This document shows, in pieces, positions 1 to 6,234 of a stretch of 12,127 bases of DNA. Numbering within the stretch: the stretch's first letter is position 1; each line of letters starts with the position of its first letter. This DNA is from Planctomycetota bacterium (GTDB lineage: Bacteria > Planctomycetota > Planctomycetia > Gemmatales > Gemmataceae), in NCBI GenBank assembly GCA_016200155.1, contig JACQFG010000118.1, forward strand, positions 1-12,127, in the 5' to 3' direction. The notes below the pieces were generated by a model. It was not told where the DNA came from, did no database searches, and worked only from the letters and a program-made list of their open reading frames with translations. The position numbers were made by a program, and so were the translations under genes.

Positions 1-408
1 CCGGCGACCGGTGGCGCGGCGGTGACCACGAGCAGCGCCCCGCCTGCGAGGGGGCGCGTGGTCAGCGCGACCTTGGAGCCGTCTGGCAGCACCCCGCTCG
101 ACCCGCCGGGCCGCAATGCGCCGGATTATGGGGCGAAGTATCACATCGTCGGGGCGCCGGTGTACTATCACAACTACATGATGGGCGAGTTGTTCGCGTC
201 GCAAGTGCATCACACGATCGCCCGCAAGGTTTACAAGGGGGCCGATCCGAACACCGTCGTCTACGTCGGCAACAAGGAAGTCGGCGAGTTCATGCGGCGA
301 AGCGTGTTCGAACCAGGCGCGACCATGACGTGGAACGAGCTGACGCGGCACGCAACGGGGGCGGACTTGAATCCGGAGGCGTTTGCCAAGGATTTTGGCG
401 GCAAATGA
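1..408 (+). CDS. M2-family (ACE-like) zinc peptidase, C-terminal part only
   Basis: The reading frame is open from base 1 and stops with TGA at 406-408, so this is the 3' end of a gene whose start and catalytic HExxH lie to the left of the window. The stretch GAKYHIVGAPVYYHNYMMGE followed by LFASQVHHTIAR, and later GEFMRRSVFEPGATMTWNEL with TRHATGADLNPEAF, matches the C-terminal region of bacterial M2 peptidyl-dipeptidases (the angiotensin-converting-enzyme family), which remove dipeptides from peptide C-termini and are usually exported. The first 35-40 visible residues are a Pro/Ala/Ser/Gly/Thr-rich stretch that does not resemble the family and lies over an imperfect inverted repeat (bases 10-72). 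It may be an inserted linker. The gene converges on the minus-strand lipoprotein across a 17-bp hairpin. Family assignment is from recalled motifs; the missing N-terminal part prevents any statement on activity. Confidence 0.85.
   Translation, partial: PATGGAAVTTSSAPPARGRVVSATLEPSGSTPLDPPGRNAPDYGAKYHIVGAPVYYHNYMMGELFASQVHHTIARKVYKGADPNTVVYVGNKEVGEFMRRSVFEPGATMTWNELTRHATGADLNPEAFAKDFGGK
10..72. repeat. Imperfect GC-rich inverted repeat inside the M2 peptidase frame
   Basis: TGACCAC (23-29) pairs with GTGGTCA (58-64), and GCGCCCC (35-41) pairs with GGGGCGC (51-57) around a 9-nt loop, with a 5-nt bulge on the left. GGTGGCGC (10-17) can pair with GCGCGACC (65-72) with one mismatch. It coincides with the low-complexity peptide before the conserved PVYYHNY block. 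In GC-rich DNA such pairing can arise by chance, so confidence is limited. Confidence 0.4.
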
Positions 409-413
409 TGGTT

Positions 414-460
414 TCGTTTAGCGCCCGCGCAGCACCTTGGGCGGCGCGGGCGCTAAACGA
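414..460. terminator. 17-bp perfect hairpin between convergent genes
   Basis: The arms 414-430 and 444-460 are perfectly complementary over 17 bp around a 13-nt loop (431-443). The element lies 5 nt after the M2 peptidase stop and 7 nt before the end of the minus-strand lipoprotein gene, where a bidirectional terminator would be expected. No clear T-run follows on either strand. It could therefore be a REP-like palindrome that blocks read-through or protects 3' ends rather than a classical intrinsic terminator. Confidence 0.6.
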
Positions 461-467
461 GGACCGA

Positions 468-1202
468 CTATTGGTCCGCGAACCGCTTGAGCCAGATCGC
501 TTTTTGCTGCAAGCGTTCGCGATGCGTCTGCACGCTGGGTGATGACGCGGCGGGGCTGCGTGCGAGCCGATCATATTCACTCGACGCAAACTCCAGGGCT
601 CGGCGTTCGGTCGGCGACGTCGAACCGGGCTGCAAGCCGAGCACCGGCGCTTTCTCAACGGTCATGGGCGTCGCGAAATCGAAGGACGGCCGCACCGGCA
701 TCTTTTCATCCTTCAACTCCCACCAGGTCGCTTTCGTCAACTGGTCGGCAAACGCCGGCACGGCCAGCAAATCGTCGATCGCCTTCTCCTGCGCAAGCAA
801 GTCCGGCGCGGCCTGCCAGTGCAACTCGCGCGACTTGTCCCATGCCTGCACCGTGATCGTGCGGTAGCCCGGCCGATAGAGCCGAACGAGCATCGTGAAA
901 TCGTTGCGCTCATGCTTGACGGCGTCATTGCCTTCGAGCGGTTTGTACACGCCGCTGGCAAACGCGACCTCGAGCTGGCTCGGCACGCCGCGCGAATCGA
1001 GCGGGATCTTCGCCAGCGTGTAATGCGTGACCTGCGTCAAGGGCTTGCGGTCGGTCTTGTCGACGTCGACGCGGAAAGCGTGGATGCTGCCGTCGTTCTT
1101 CTCGATCGGCACATTCGGCGTGTAAACCAAGGTTGGATACCCATAGCCCAGGCAGCCGGTGCAGATCGGCAAAACGGCGAGCATGAAAAGCCAGCGCGAC
1201 AT
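468..1202 (-). CDS. Putative lipoprotein of unknown function
   Basis: The 244-residue product starts at ATG 1202, preceded on the minus strand by GGAGGG (1210-1215) at a 7-nt spacing. The N-terminus is a short signal sequence (R3, then a hydrophobic stretch to residue 13) ending in CTGC, so Cys17 could be lipidated. The residue at -3 is Cys rather than the usual Leu, which weakens the lipobox. After the Cys comes GYGYPTLVYTPNVPIEKNDG, typical of small planctomycete envelope lipoproteins as I recall them. The middle is probably beta-rich and holds KATWWELKDEKMPVRPSFDF, and the last 40 residues are charged and probably helical. I recognise no catalytic motif and no named domain. It lies 81 nt downstream of the Uma2 gene on the same strand, and its 3' end faces the hairpin at 414-460. 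Confidence 0.8.
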   Translation of the reverse strand: MSRWLFMLAVLPICTGCLGYGYPTLVYTPNVPIEKNDGSIHAFRVDVDKTDRKPLTQVTHYTLAKIPLDSRGVPSQLEVAFASGVYKPLEGNDAVKHERNDFTMLVRLYRPGYRTITVQAWDKSRELHWQAAPDLLAQEKAIDDLLAVPAFADQLTKATWWELKDEKMPVRPSFDFATPMTVEKAPVLGLQPGSTSPTERRALEFASSEYDRLARSPAASSPSVQTHRERLQQKAIWLKRFADQ

Positions 1203-1283
1203 GGCGGTTCCCTCCGCGGAGGATCGGGGGTCAAACGGGCCATGTGATACGCAACCGCAAGCGCCATGTCAAGCAGAGTTGGA

Positions 1284-1952
1284 CTAGCGAACTTCGAGCG
1301 AATACTCGGGATGGCCCAGAGCGTTGGTCGATTGGGTCAGCCGGAACGATTTGCCGAAGACATCGGATTTCATCCAGCCGTCCTTCTTGCGTCGAGCGAT
1401 GTAGCCGCGGGCCGTGTGTTGCAGGATCTCGAATCGCAGCGGCTCCTTGCGGGCATCGACGAGCCAGTACTCGCGGACGCCGGCTTCCCAGTAGGCACGG
1501 CGCAGGACGACGTCGTCCTTGTGAAGCGAACTCTTGCTTATCACCTCGAGTACCCAGTCGGGCGATCCCTGCAATTCGACGTAGCCTCCGTCCTTTCCCT
1601 CGATGAACCGAATGAGGTCGGACCGGAGTGTATCATTGGATACAAACGTAGCATCCGGGTTCCCGCAGATGTCGGCCGCGAAATTACTCAGCAACAATCC
1701 ATCGGGAATGAACAGCCCACGTTTCTCCGTCTTGACAATCCCCGTAACGGTGCCGGAAATTTCGTTTTTCACCACCAGATGAGTGAAGATCTGTTCCTTG
1801 CTCATGTCGGCCCATACCTCTCCGCACAGCCACCATACCTTCCCGTGCTCCGGAAAATCGTCGCAATCGGTCCACCGGCGGAATGAATCGATATCGACGA
1901 CCCAGGTGGGAATGATGATCGGGCCAAGGTCGGAAATAACGGTAACCAGCAT
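1284..1952 (-). CDS. Uma2-family (DUF820) PD-(D/E)XK-like nuclease-fold protein
   Basis: The 222-residue product carries the Uma2 signature PDWVLEVISKSS (131-142), followed by HKDD and then RRAYWEAGVREYWLVDAR (151-168). Further upstream are GEVW (44-47, with the conserved Glu) and NPDATFV (98-104, with the conserved Asp). The family has a restriction-endonuclease-like fold and is greatly expanded in cyanobacteria and planctomycetes. The biological substrate is unknown for most members. I chose ATG 1952 because AGGAG (1961-1965 on the minus strand) lies 8 nt upstream; a start at 1982 would add ten residues and bypass this site. The expected D-E-x-K type residues appear present, so it need not be inactive. 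It is divergent from queF and may be followed by the lipoprotein gene in one transcript. No toxin-antitoxin partner is visible beside it. Confidence 0.88.
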   Translation of the reverse strand: MLVTVISDLGPIIIPTWVVDIDSFRRWTDCDDFPEHGKVWWLCGEVWADMSKEQIFTHLVVKNEISGTVTGIVKTEKRGLFIPDGLLLSNFAADICGNPDATFVSNDTLRSDLIRFIEGKDGGYVELQGSPDWVLEVISKSSLHKDDVVLRRAYWEAGVREYWLVDARKEPLRFEILQHTARGYIARRKKDGWMKSDVFGKSFRLTQSTNALGHPEYSLEVR

Positions 1953-2073
1953 TTCACAATCTCCTGCACGTTGGTCGCACAATCATAAACCGCCAAAGAA
2001 GCCGAATCCAGCCCAACTGCCGTTTTCAATATTCTATCCTGGTGCCTTCGCGTTCAACTGCCATGGTGTCGGG

Positions 2074-2078
2074 GGAGG
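2074..2078 (+). promoter_or_regulatory. Shine-Dalgarno site deciding the queF start
   Basis: GGAGG lies 5 nt before ATG 2084. It favours this start over the in-frame ATG at 2063 and GTG at 2042, giving a protein that begins MPEVPASAQLETF. Confidence 0.7.
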
Positions 2079-2083
2079 AAGCC

Positions 2084-2458
2084 ATGCCCGAAGTGCCGGC
2101 CAGCGCGCAACTGGAAACCTTCGTGAACCAGTTTCCGCAGCGCGATTACGTCATCGAGATCGTCTGTCCCGAGTTCACGTCGATGTGCCCCAAGACCGGG
2201 CAGCCCGACTTCGGCACGATTACGTACACCTATACGCCGGACAGGTTGTGCGTGGAGCTGAAGTCGCTCAAGCTGTACTTGCAACGGTTTCGCAACGAGG
2301 GGATTTTCTACGAGCATGTGATCAATCGGCTGCTCGACGATTTCGTGAAGGCATGTTCGCCGCGCCGGCTCAAGGTGGTCGGCGCCTTCACGCCGCGCGG
2401 CGGAATCACGACGATAGTGACGTGCGAATATGAAGCGGAAACGGAGCCTGAAGCGTGA
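2084..2458 (+). CDS. queF: NADPH-dependent 7-cyano-7-deazaguanine (preQ0) reductase QueF
   Basis: QueF reduces the nitrile of preQ0 to the amine preQ1 with two NADPH, the cytosolic step that commits the base to queuosine tRNA modification. The 124-residue product has the single-domain (YkvM-like) arrangement: PEFTSMCPKTGQPDF at 29-43 with the thioimide-forming Cys35 and the acid Asp42, the QueF signature ELKSLKLY at 58-65, then FRNEGIFYEHV with the substrate-binding Glu77, and FTPRGGI near the end. It lacks the longer C-terminal tail of Bacillus QueF, a shorter form that I believe is common. Start ATG 2084 follows a GGAGG at 2074-2078; ATG 2063 and GTG 2042 are in frame but lack such a site. 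The last four codons and stop (EPEA-stop) come from a copy of a palindrome-family repeat. No other queuosine gene and no preQ1 riboswitch are visible nearby. Confidence 0.95.
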   Translation: MPEVPASAQLETFVNQFPQRDYVIEIVCPEFTSMCPKTGQPDFGTITYTYTPDRLCVELKSLKLYLQRFRNEGIFYEHVINRLLDDFVKACSPRRLKVVGAFTPRGGITTIVTCEYEAETEPEA

Positions 2459-2462
2459 GCGA
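2445..2462 (+). repeat. Single copy of the AGCCTGA-GCG-AGCGA repeat at the queF stop
   Basis: AGCCTGAAGCGTGAGCGA differs at one base from the repeat arm read on the minus strand at 9631-9648 (GTGA instead of GTAA). Here it stands alone: no inverted partner follows, only a small ACGAC/GTCGT dyad at 2462-2474. It supplies the codons for the C-terminal EPEA and the TGA stop of queF. Confidence 0.7.
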
Positions 2463-2479
2463 ACGACGGCGTCGTGATG

Positions 2480-2698
2480 TCACAGGACGTTGATGTCGTT
2501 CACCAGGCAGACTTCGGGCATGATCTGACGGACGCAGTGCTGGGCCAGCTGCTTGACGTAGAAGGTGCTCGTTTGGCCGAAGAGGCGAATGCCGTCCGGC
2601 GAGAGTTCGATGCCGAGGTTGCGAAGCTGGCTGCCGGTGCGAGCGAGGACGCGGGTTTCGAGTTCTTTTCGCAGGCCGGGGAAATCGAGCGCGGTCAT
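2480..2698 (-). CDS. Small conserved hypothetical protein, BON-like
   Basis: The 72-residue product begins MTALDFPGLRKELETRVLAR and continues TGSQLRNLGIELSPDGIRL, FGQTSTFYVKQLAQHCVRQI and a final MPEVCLVNDINVL. A helix, then a beta pair around 'IELSPDGIRLFG', then a helix 'YVKQLAQHCVRQ', then a strand is the order expected of a BON-type alpha/beta fold, and I associate short proteins of this sort with planctomycetes. No signal peptide is visible, so it is probably cytoplasmic. ATG 2698 was chosen because GGAG (2705-2708 on the minus strand) lies 6 nt upstream; the frame stays open to 2872 but the added residues look like non-coding AT-rich DNA. It converges on queF with 21 nt between the stops. 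The function is unknown, and the BON relation rests on the secondary-structure pattern only. Confidence 0.72.
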   Translation of the reverse strand: MTALDFPGLRKELETRVLARTGSQLRNLGIELSPDGIRLFGQTSTFYVKQLAQHCVRQIMPEVCLVNDINVL

Positions 2699-2849
2699 GA
2701 CATGCTCCGTTGCTTGTCTTCGAGGCAGTGTTTGCTTAGGTCTTGATAGTTTTGCAGCCCAAATCGCCATTTTTTTTACTGGAATGGAAAATAGCAAGTA
2801 TTGGACCAAATGAGCAGAAATCCCGGAATGACCGAAGGAGCCATTGGAT
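2699..2849. promoter_or_regulatory. AT-rich divergent intergenic region
   Basis: This 151-bp gap separates the divergent starts at 2698 (-) and 2850 (+). It contains an 8-T run (2770-2777) and is clearly more AT-rich than its surroundings, so promoters for both genes are likely here. I cannot assign convincing -35/-10 boxes. Confidence 0.35.
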
Positions 2850-4037
2850 ATGTTCGCACATACAGTAGCCATGATGGGGATCGCTGGTGTTCTGGTTGCT
2901 GGTTCAACGGTAGACGCGGGATATTACAGCACCATCGATGCGCCGGAAGAGTCGCGGTTCTACAGCATCGATTACGAAGCGTTCAAGGCAAAGCTGGACC
3001 AGCTGAAATCGATCGCGGACCCGCCGTCGGGCAAGTATTTGCCGCTCCAGGAACGCTATCTCCTCTTCGAGCGGCTGGCCCGCGATGCCCCCGGACGTGG
3101 CGGAGCGCCCAATCTGGACACGCTCAAGGAGCAGCTCAATTTCAGCACCGTGTTGATTCGACGCGGACGGGCCGCCGATGCGGTGCGTTTTCTCGAATCG
3201 GTCTATGAAGACAATAAGGATAACTTTCTGGTGCTGTCCCATTACGCGACGGCCCATTTCCTGTCGAAGGAGCTTCGCTTTGAAAGGCAATCCGCGCGCC
3301 TGATGGCGAAGACCCTGGAGAAATGGCCCAAGGCCTGGGCCGACGTGAGCGAGGAGCAGAAGAACTTCGTTCGCTCGTTCGGCTGGCTGGACGATCATGA
3401 CTTCGACCGCTATCGGCAATCGGAAGTCTACTTCGAGCGCTTGATCGTCAACCGCTTGAAAGAGAAGGAGCTGCTCGCAAAAAAAGAACCCGTGCCGCCA
3501 ACGGTCGACCCGATTTTCCTCGACGCCAAGAACCAGCCGATCCGCTTCTTGAACGAAAAGGGGGAGTTCGAGGCGGGCGCCATTGCCAAGGCGGACAAGG
3601 AGCAGATGCCGCACCAGAAGTCGGTCCAGCATGTGGAACAACTCCTGATCTGGATGCCGAAGGACAAGCGTCTGTTATGGCTGCTGGGCGAGGTGTTGAA
3701 TGCCAGCGTCATGGAATATCAGGACGCGCCGCGGAAGAATCAGGCCATTGCCGGGGCCCATGCGATCTTCTCGAGCCTGACCGATCCGCTGGGCGAACCG
3801 ATCGATATGGGCATGGAGGAAATCAAGAGCCGGCGCCGGGTGATCGAACAATATCGCAAGGCGAACGATCCGGGCATGGGCGGCATTCCCGGTTTTCCCG
3901 ACGAGGAGAAAAAAGAGTCCCCCTGGTGGCGCATCGGCGTCGGCTTCCTCGCCGGAGCGGCACTGGGCATGTTCGCCCTCTGGCAGATCCAGGAGATGCG
4001 CCGCCGTCGACAGGTCCGTGCTGCTGCAAAAACGTAA
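2850..4037 (+). CDS. TPR-like helical protein with signal peptide and C-terminal membrane anchor
   Basis: The 395-residue product starts at ATG 2850, 9 nt after AAGGAG (2835-2840); a TTG six bases earlier sits too close to that site. Residues 1-23 form a probable Sec signal (hydrophobic MMGIAGVLVAGS, possible cleavage after VDA), though with almost no positive charge at the N-terminus. Residues 85-160 hold helix-pair segments such as LNFSTVLIRRGRAADAVRFL and NFLVLSHYATAHFL, and LLWLLGEVLNASV near 275 fits too; together these are TPR-like. A hydrophobic segment at 359-378 (WWRIGVGFLAGAALGMFALW) followed by an Arg-rich tail (RRRR) indicates one C-terminal helix with the tail in the cytoplasm and the body outside. 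The role is unknown; a scaffold or envelope protein is plausible. The zinc-ribbon/DUF4328 gene follows after 48 nt on the same strand. Confidence 0.82.
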   Translation: MFAHTVAMMGIAGVLVAGSTVDAGYYSTIDAPEESRFYSIDYEAFKAKLDQLKSIADPPSGKYLPLQERYLLFERLARDAPGRGGAPNLDTLKEQLNFSTVLIRRGRAADAVRFLESVYEDNKDNFLVLSHYATAHFLSKELRFERQSARLMAKTLEKWPKAWADVSEEQKNFVRSFGWLDDHDFDRYRQSEVYFERLIVNRLKEKELLAKKEPVPPTVDPIFLDAKNQPIRFLNEKGEFEAGAIAKADKEQMPHQKSVQHVEQLLIWMPKDKRLLWLLGEVLNASVMEYQDAPRKNQAIAGAHAIFSSLTDPLGEPIDMGMEEIKSRRRVIEQYRKANDPGMGGIPGFPDEEKKESPWWRIGVGFLAGAALGMFALWQIQEMRRRRQVRAAAKT

Positions 4038-4085
4038 CACCACCAGCCGATCGCAACCGGTCGCGATTCGTCCCGATTAGATCGC

Positions 4086-4973
4086 ATGAACGAAACCGTG
4101 CTGTGCCCGTTCTGTCAAGCGCAACTGACTCTGCCTTCCGCGGCAGAGAAGCAGGCCGTGCAATGTCCGCGCTGCGGGCGCGAGTTCGAGCCAAGCCGAA
4201 AACCCGCATCCGCATCATCGTCATCCGACCGGTCGGCAAGAGGCGCTACCAAGACGGCGCCGCTCGGCGGCGAATGGAAAGCGACTCTCGCGATGGCGCT
4301 GCTGGCTGGCTGCATTCTCGGCTTCGCCTGCCAGCTCTATGTCAACACGGTCCGCCTTAGCCTGCTCAACGAAAAACAGGACATCTTCAACGAGGATTTC
4401 AATTTCCGCGGACCCGGCAATGGCGCGCTCGTGCCCCCCGAGTTCCTCGACCGCTGGGACCACTGGGATCGCACTGCCGGCAATATGGTCCGCTTCAGCG
4501 TGGTCCTCTTTCTGGCGACCACGGTTGCGTTTTTCCTCTGGCTGCATCAGGTTGCCGCGAACCTTCGCCTCCTGCAAGCCGACGGTCTGACGCACTCGCC
4601 CGCCACGGCGTTGCTGTCGTTCTTCATCCCGGTCGTGAACATCGTTCGCCCGTGCGCGATCTTGCAAGAGATCAGCCAGGCCAGCGACCCGCGCACGATT
4701 CGCAGCGCTCGGGCCTGGAAATCGGCCTCCCCGCTGCACACCATCACCTTGTGGTGGCTCTGCTTCCTCGGCGCGTGCGGCTCGGCCCTCCTGTGCATGT
4801 GGGTCGCCTCGAACAATCCCGACCTCGACATCCAGCAGATCACCGTCGTCCTCTGGTGCGCCTCCAACATGGCCATGATTCTCGCGGCCATTCTCTTGAT
4901 GCTCGTCATCCACACGCTCGAACAACGCCAGCAGGAGCGCTACGCGAAGCTGCTGGAGGACGAAGAGGACTAA
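4086..4973 (+). CDS. Zinc-ribbon plus DUF4328 multi-pass membrane protein
   Basis: The 295-residue product begins with a zinc ribbon, CPFC at 7-10 and CPRC at 27-30, with a 16-residue spacer. A Ser/Ala-rich linker (38-60) follows, then about five hydrophobic segments near 66-86, 136-156, 173-193, 219-241 and 252-276. The block FLWLHQVAANLRLLQADGL, then SPATALLSFFIPVVNIVRP and ILQEI (150-196), matches the conserved core of DUF4328 as I remember it, in which an aromatic-rich helix precedes a Trp/Phe-Pro-x-x-Asn membrane turn. The function of that family is unknown; the ribbon suggests a cytosolic metal-binding head. The tail is acidic (LLEDEED). No strong Shine-Dalgarno precedes ATG 4086, so translation may depend on the upstream gene 48 nt away. 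An 18-nt dyad with one mismatch (4050-4067) lies in that gap. Confidence 0.85.
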   Translation: MNETVLCPFCQAQLTLPSAAEKQAVQCPRCGREFEPSRKPASASSSSDRSARGATKTAPLGGEWKATLAMALLAGCILGFACQLYVNTVRLSLLNEKQDIFNEDFNFRGPGNGALVPPEFLDRWDHWDRTAGNMVRFSVVLFLATTVAFFLWLHQVAANLRLLQADGLTHSPATALLSFFIPVVNIVRPCAILQEISQASDPRTIRSARAWKSASPLHTITLWWLCFLGACGSALLCMWVASNNPDLDIQQITVVLWCASNMAMILAAILLMLVIHTLEQRQQERYAKLLEDEED

Positions 4974-5014
4974 CGCACAGACACACGTCTTTCCGCGCAA
5001 TAAAATCTCCCCAC

Positions 5015-5019
5015 AGGAG
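5015..5019 (+). promoter_or_regulatory. Shine-Dalgarno site of larC
   Basis: AGGAG is spaced 8 nt from ATG 5028 and fixes the LarC start at the conserved MRVAHFDCFSG N-terminus. Confidence 0.7.
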
Positions 5020-5027
5020 ATGCTTCC

Positions 5028-6182
5028 ATGCGCGTCGCACATTTCGATTGCTTCAGCGGCATCAGCGGCGATATGACCCTCGCCGCCCTGCTCGACCTCG
5101 GTGTTTCCGCCGAGGCCGTGCGCGCCGGCATTGCGTCTTTGGGATTGCCGATCAAGATCGCGATCGAAAAAGTGTCGAAGGGCGGGTTCGCAGCGACGCA
5201 GATTCACATCGACGCGCCGCCGCAGGAGGAGCATCGCCACCTTGCGGACATCGAGGAAATCCTGAGCCGCGGCAACCTTACGCCGACGCAGCGCGATCTC
5301 GCCCTCAAGATCTTCCGCCGGCTCGCCGCGGCCGAAGCGTTCGTTCACGGCGTCACCATCGACGAAGTTCACTTCCACGAAGTCGGCGCCCTCGACAGCA
5401 TCGCCGACATCGCGGGTTCGGCCATCGCCCTCGATCTGCTCGGCGTCGAACGGTTCACGAGCAGCTCCGTTGCCGTCGGCAGCGGCACCGTCAAGTGCGA
5501 GCACGGCGTCATGCCGGTCCCGACGCCGGCAACCGCGGAACTGCTCAAGGGCGTCCCGCTGCGCCCGTGCCCGATCAAGAGCGAGCTGACGACGCCGACC
5601 GGCGCCGCGATCCTGACGAGCATCGTGACAGAATACGTCGATGCGCCCGCGTTGACGATCGAGCAGGTCGGCCACGGCGCCGGCAGCAAGGACTTTCTCG
5701 AACAGCCCAACCTGCTGCGCGTGTTCGTCGGGCGAGCCGAGGGCCGTGAGGCCCCGGTTGCCGATGAGGTCTGGGTCCTCGAAACCAACCTCGACGACGT
5801 CCCCGGCGAGATCGTCGGCTACTGCTTCGAGCAACTCTTCGCCGCCGGTGCTCTCGACGTGTGGACAACGCCGATCCACATGAAGAAGAACCGCCCCGGC
5901 GTGATATTGTCCGTGATCGCAACGCCAGCGAACCTCGCGGAGCTGGAGACGATCATCTTCCGGGAGACGCAGACCTTCGGCATCCGCCGCCATCTCGCGC
6001 AGCGGCACAAGCTGCAACGCGAGATCGTCACCGTGCAGACCCCTTGGGGCCCGGTGCGTTGCAAACGCGGCGGCGATATCATCACCCCGGAGTACGAGGA
6101 TTGCGCCCGGATTGCCCGCGAACACAACTTGCCTCTTCACACGATTTTTGAAAAAACAAAATCATGCAGCACAAAATCATAA
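5028..6182 (+). CDS. larC: LarC, nickel-pincer cofactor biosynthesis nickel insertase
   Basis: LarC inserts nickel into the bis-thiocarboxylated nicotinic acid mononucleotide made by LarB and LarE, using CTP, giving the NPN cofactor of lactate racemase and related enzymes. The 384-residue product has the hallmark N-terminus HFDCFSGISGDM (5-16), DEVHFHEVGALDSIADI (112-128), a PVPTPATAELL segment, and C-terminal-domain blocks LETNLDDVPGE and FGIRRHLAQRHKL. Length is near the family norm. It is a single continuous frame, unlike the frameshifted larC1/larC2 of Lactobacillus. ATG 5028 lies 8 nt after AGGAG (5015-5019). The last residues (KTKSCSTKS) are written by the left arm of an inverted repeat rather than by conserved protein sequence. 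No larA, larB or larE is visible here, so the partner enzymes must be elsewhere if the pathway is complete. Confidence 0.95.
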   Translation: MRVAHFDCFSGISGDMTLAALLDLGVSAEAVRAGIASLGLPIKIAIEKVSKGGFAATQIHIDAPPQEEHRHLADIEEILSRGNLTPTQRDLALKIFRRLAAAEAFVHGVTIDEVHFHEVGALDSIADIAGSAIALDLLGVERFTSSSVAVGSGTVKCEHGVMPVPTPATAELLKGVPLRPCPIKSELTTPTGAAILTSIVTEYVDAPALTIEQVGHGAGSKDFLEQPNLLRVFVGRAEGREAPVADEVWVLETNLDDVPGEIVGYCFEQLFAAGALDVWTTPIHMKKNRPGVILSVIATPANLAELETIIFRETQTFGIRRHLAQRHKLQREIVTVQTPWGPVRCKRGGDIITPEYEDCARIAREHNLPLHTIFEKTKSCSTKS

Positions 6183-6225
6183 GCCACCCGGATGAATTCA
6201 TGATTTTGTGACCCATGATTTTGTG
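6155..6225. repeat. Inverted repeat of CATGATTTTGTG units at the larC/alaS junction
   Basis: The right arm has two exact direct copies of CATGATTTTGTG (6199-6210 and 6214-6225) separated by ACC. The left arm (6155-6181) has the same units reverse-complemented, also 3 nt apart, each with one terminal change. The 27-nt arms match at about 22 positions around a 17-nt loop (6182-6198). The left arm encodes the C-terminus of LarC, and the right arm ends in the alaS ribosome-binding site. The AT-rich units stand out from the GC-rich flanks. Confidence 0.8.
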
Positions 6226-6228
6226 GAG
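6225..6228 (+). promoter_or_regulatory. Shine-Dalgarno site deciding the alaS start
   Basis: GGAG lies 6 nt before ATG 6235 and starts on the last base of the inverted repeat. It supports ATG 6235 (protein MPTANEIRQQF, matching the family N-terminus) over the in-frame GTG at 6208, which falls inside the repeat arm and would add nine repeat-encoded residues. Confidence 0.65.
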
Positions 6229-6234
6229 CCATTA

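Noticed and set aside
1953..2083. preQ1 riboswitch upstream of queF
   Set aside because: I looked for a small C-rich hairpin with an A-rich tail near the start and saw none that overlaps the Shine-Dalgarno.
2699..2872. N-terminal extension of the small minus-strand gene to 2872
   Set aside because: The region is AT-rich intergenic DNA, overlaps the start of the divergent gene, and a good ribosome-binding site precedes 2698.
4050..4067. 18-nt dyad (one mismatched pair) between the TPR-like and DUF4328 genes, considered as an operator
   Set aside because: Short, without a promoter nearby and surrounded by repeated GATCGC-type words; chance is likely in this composition.
4221..6140. 639-codon open frame on the minus strand across the DUF4328 gene and larC
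   Set aside because: It is antisense to two well-recognised genes, has low-complexity Arg/Ala/Asp-rich translation and no family resemblance; typical shadow of GC-rich coding DNA.
6208..6234. GTG start for alaS nine codons upstream
   Set aside because: It lies in the inverted repeat, lacks a ribosome-binding site, and the family N-terminus begins at ATG 6235, 6 nt after GGAG.
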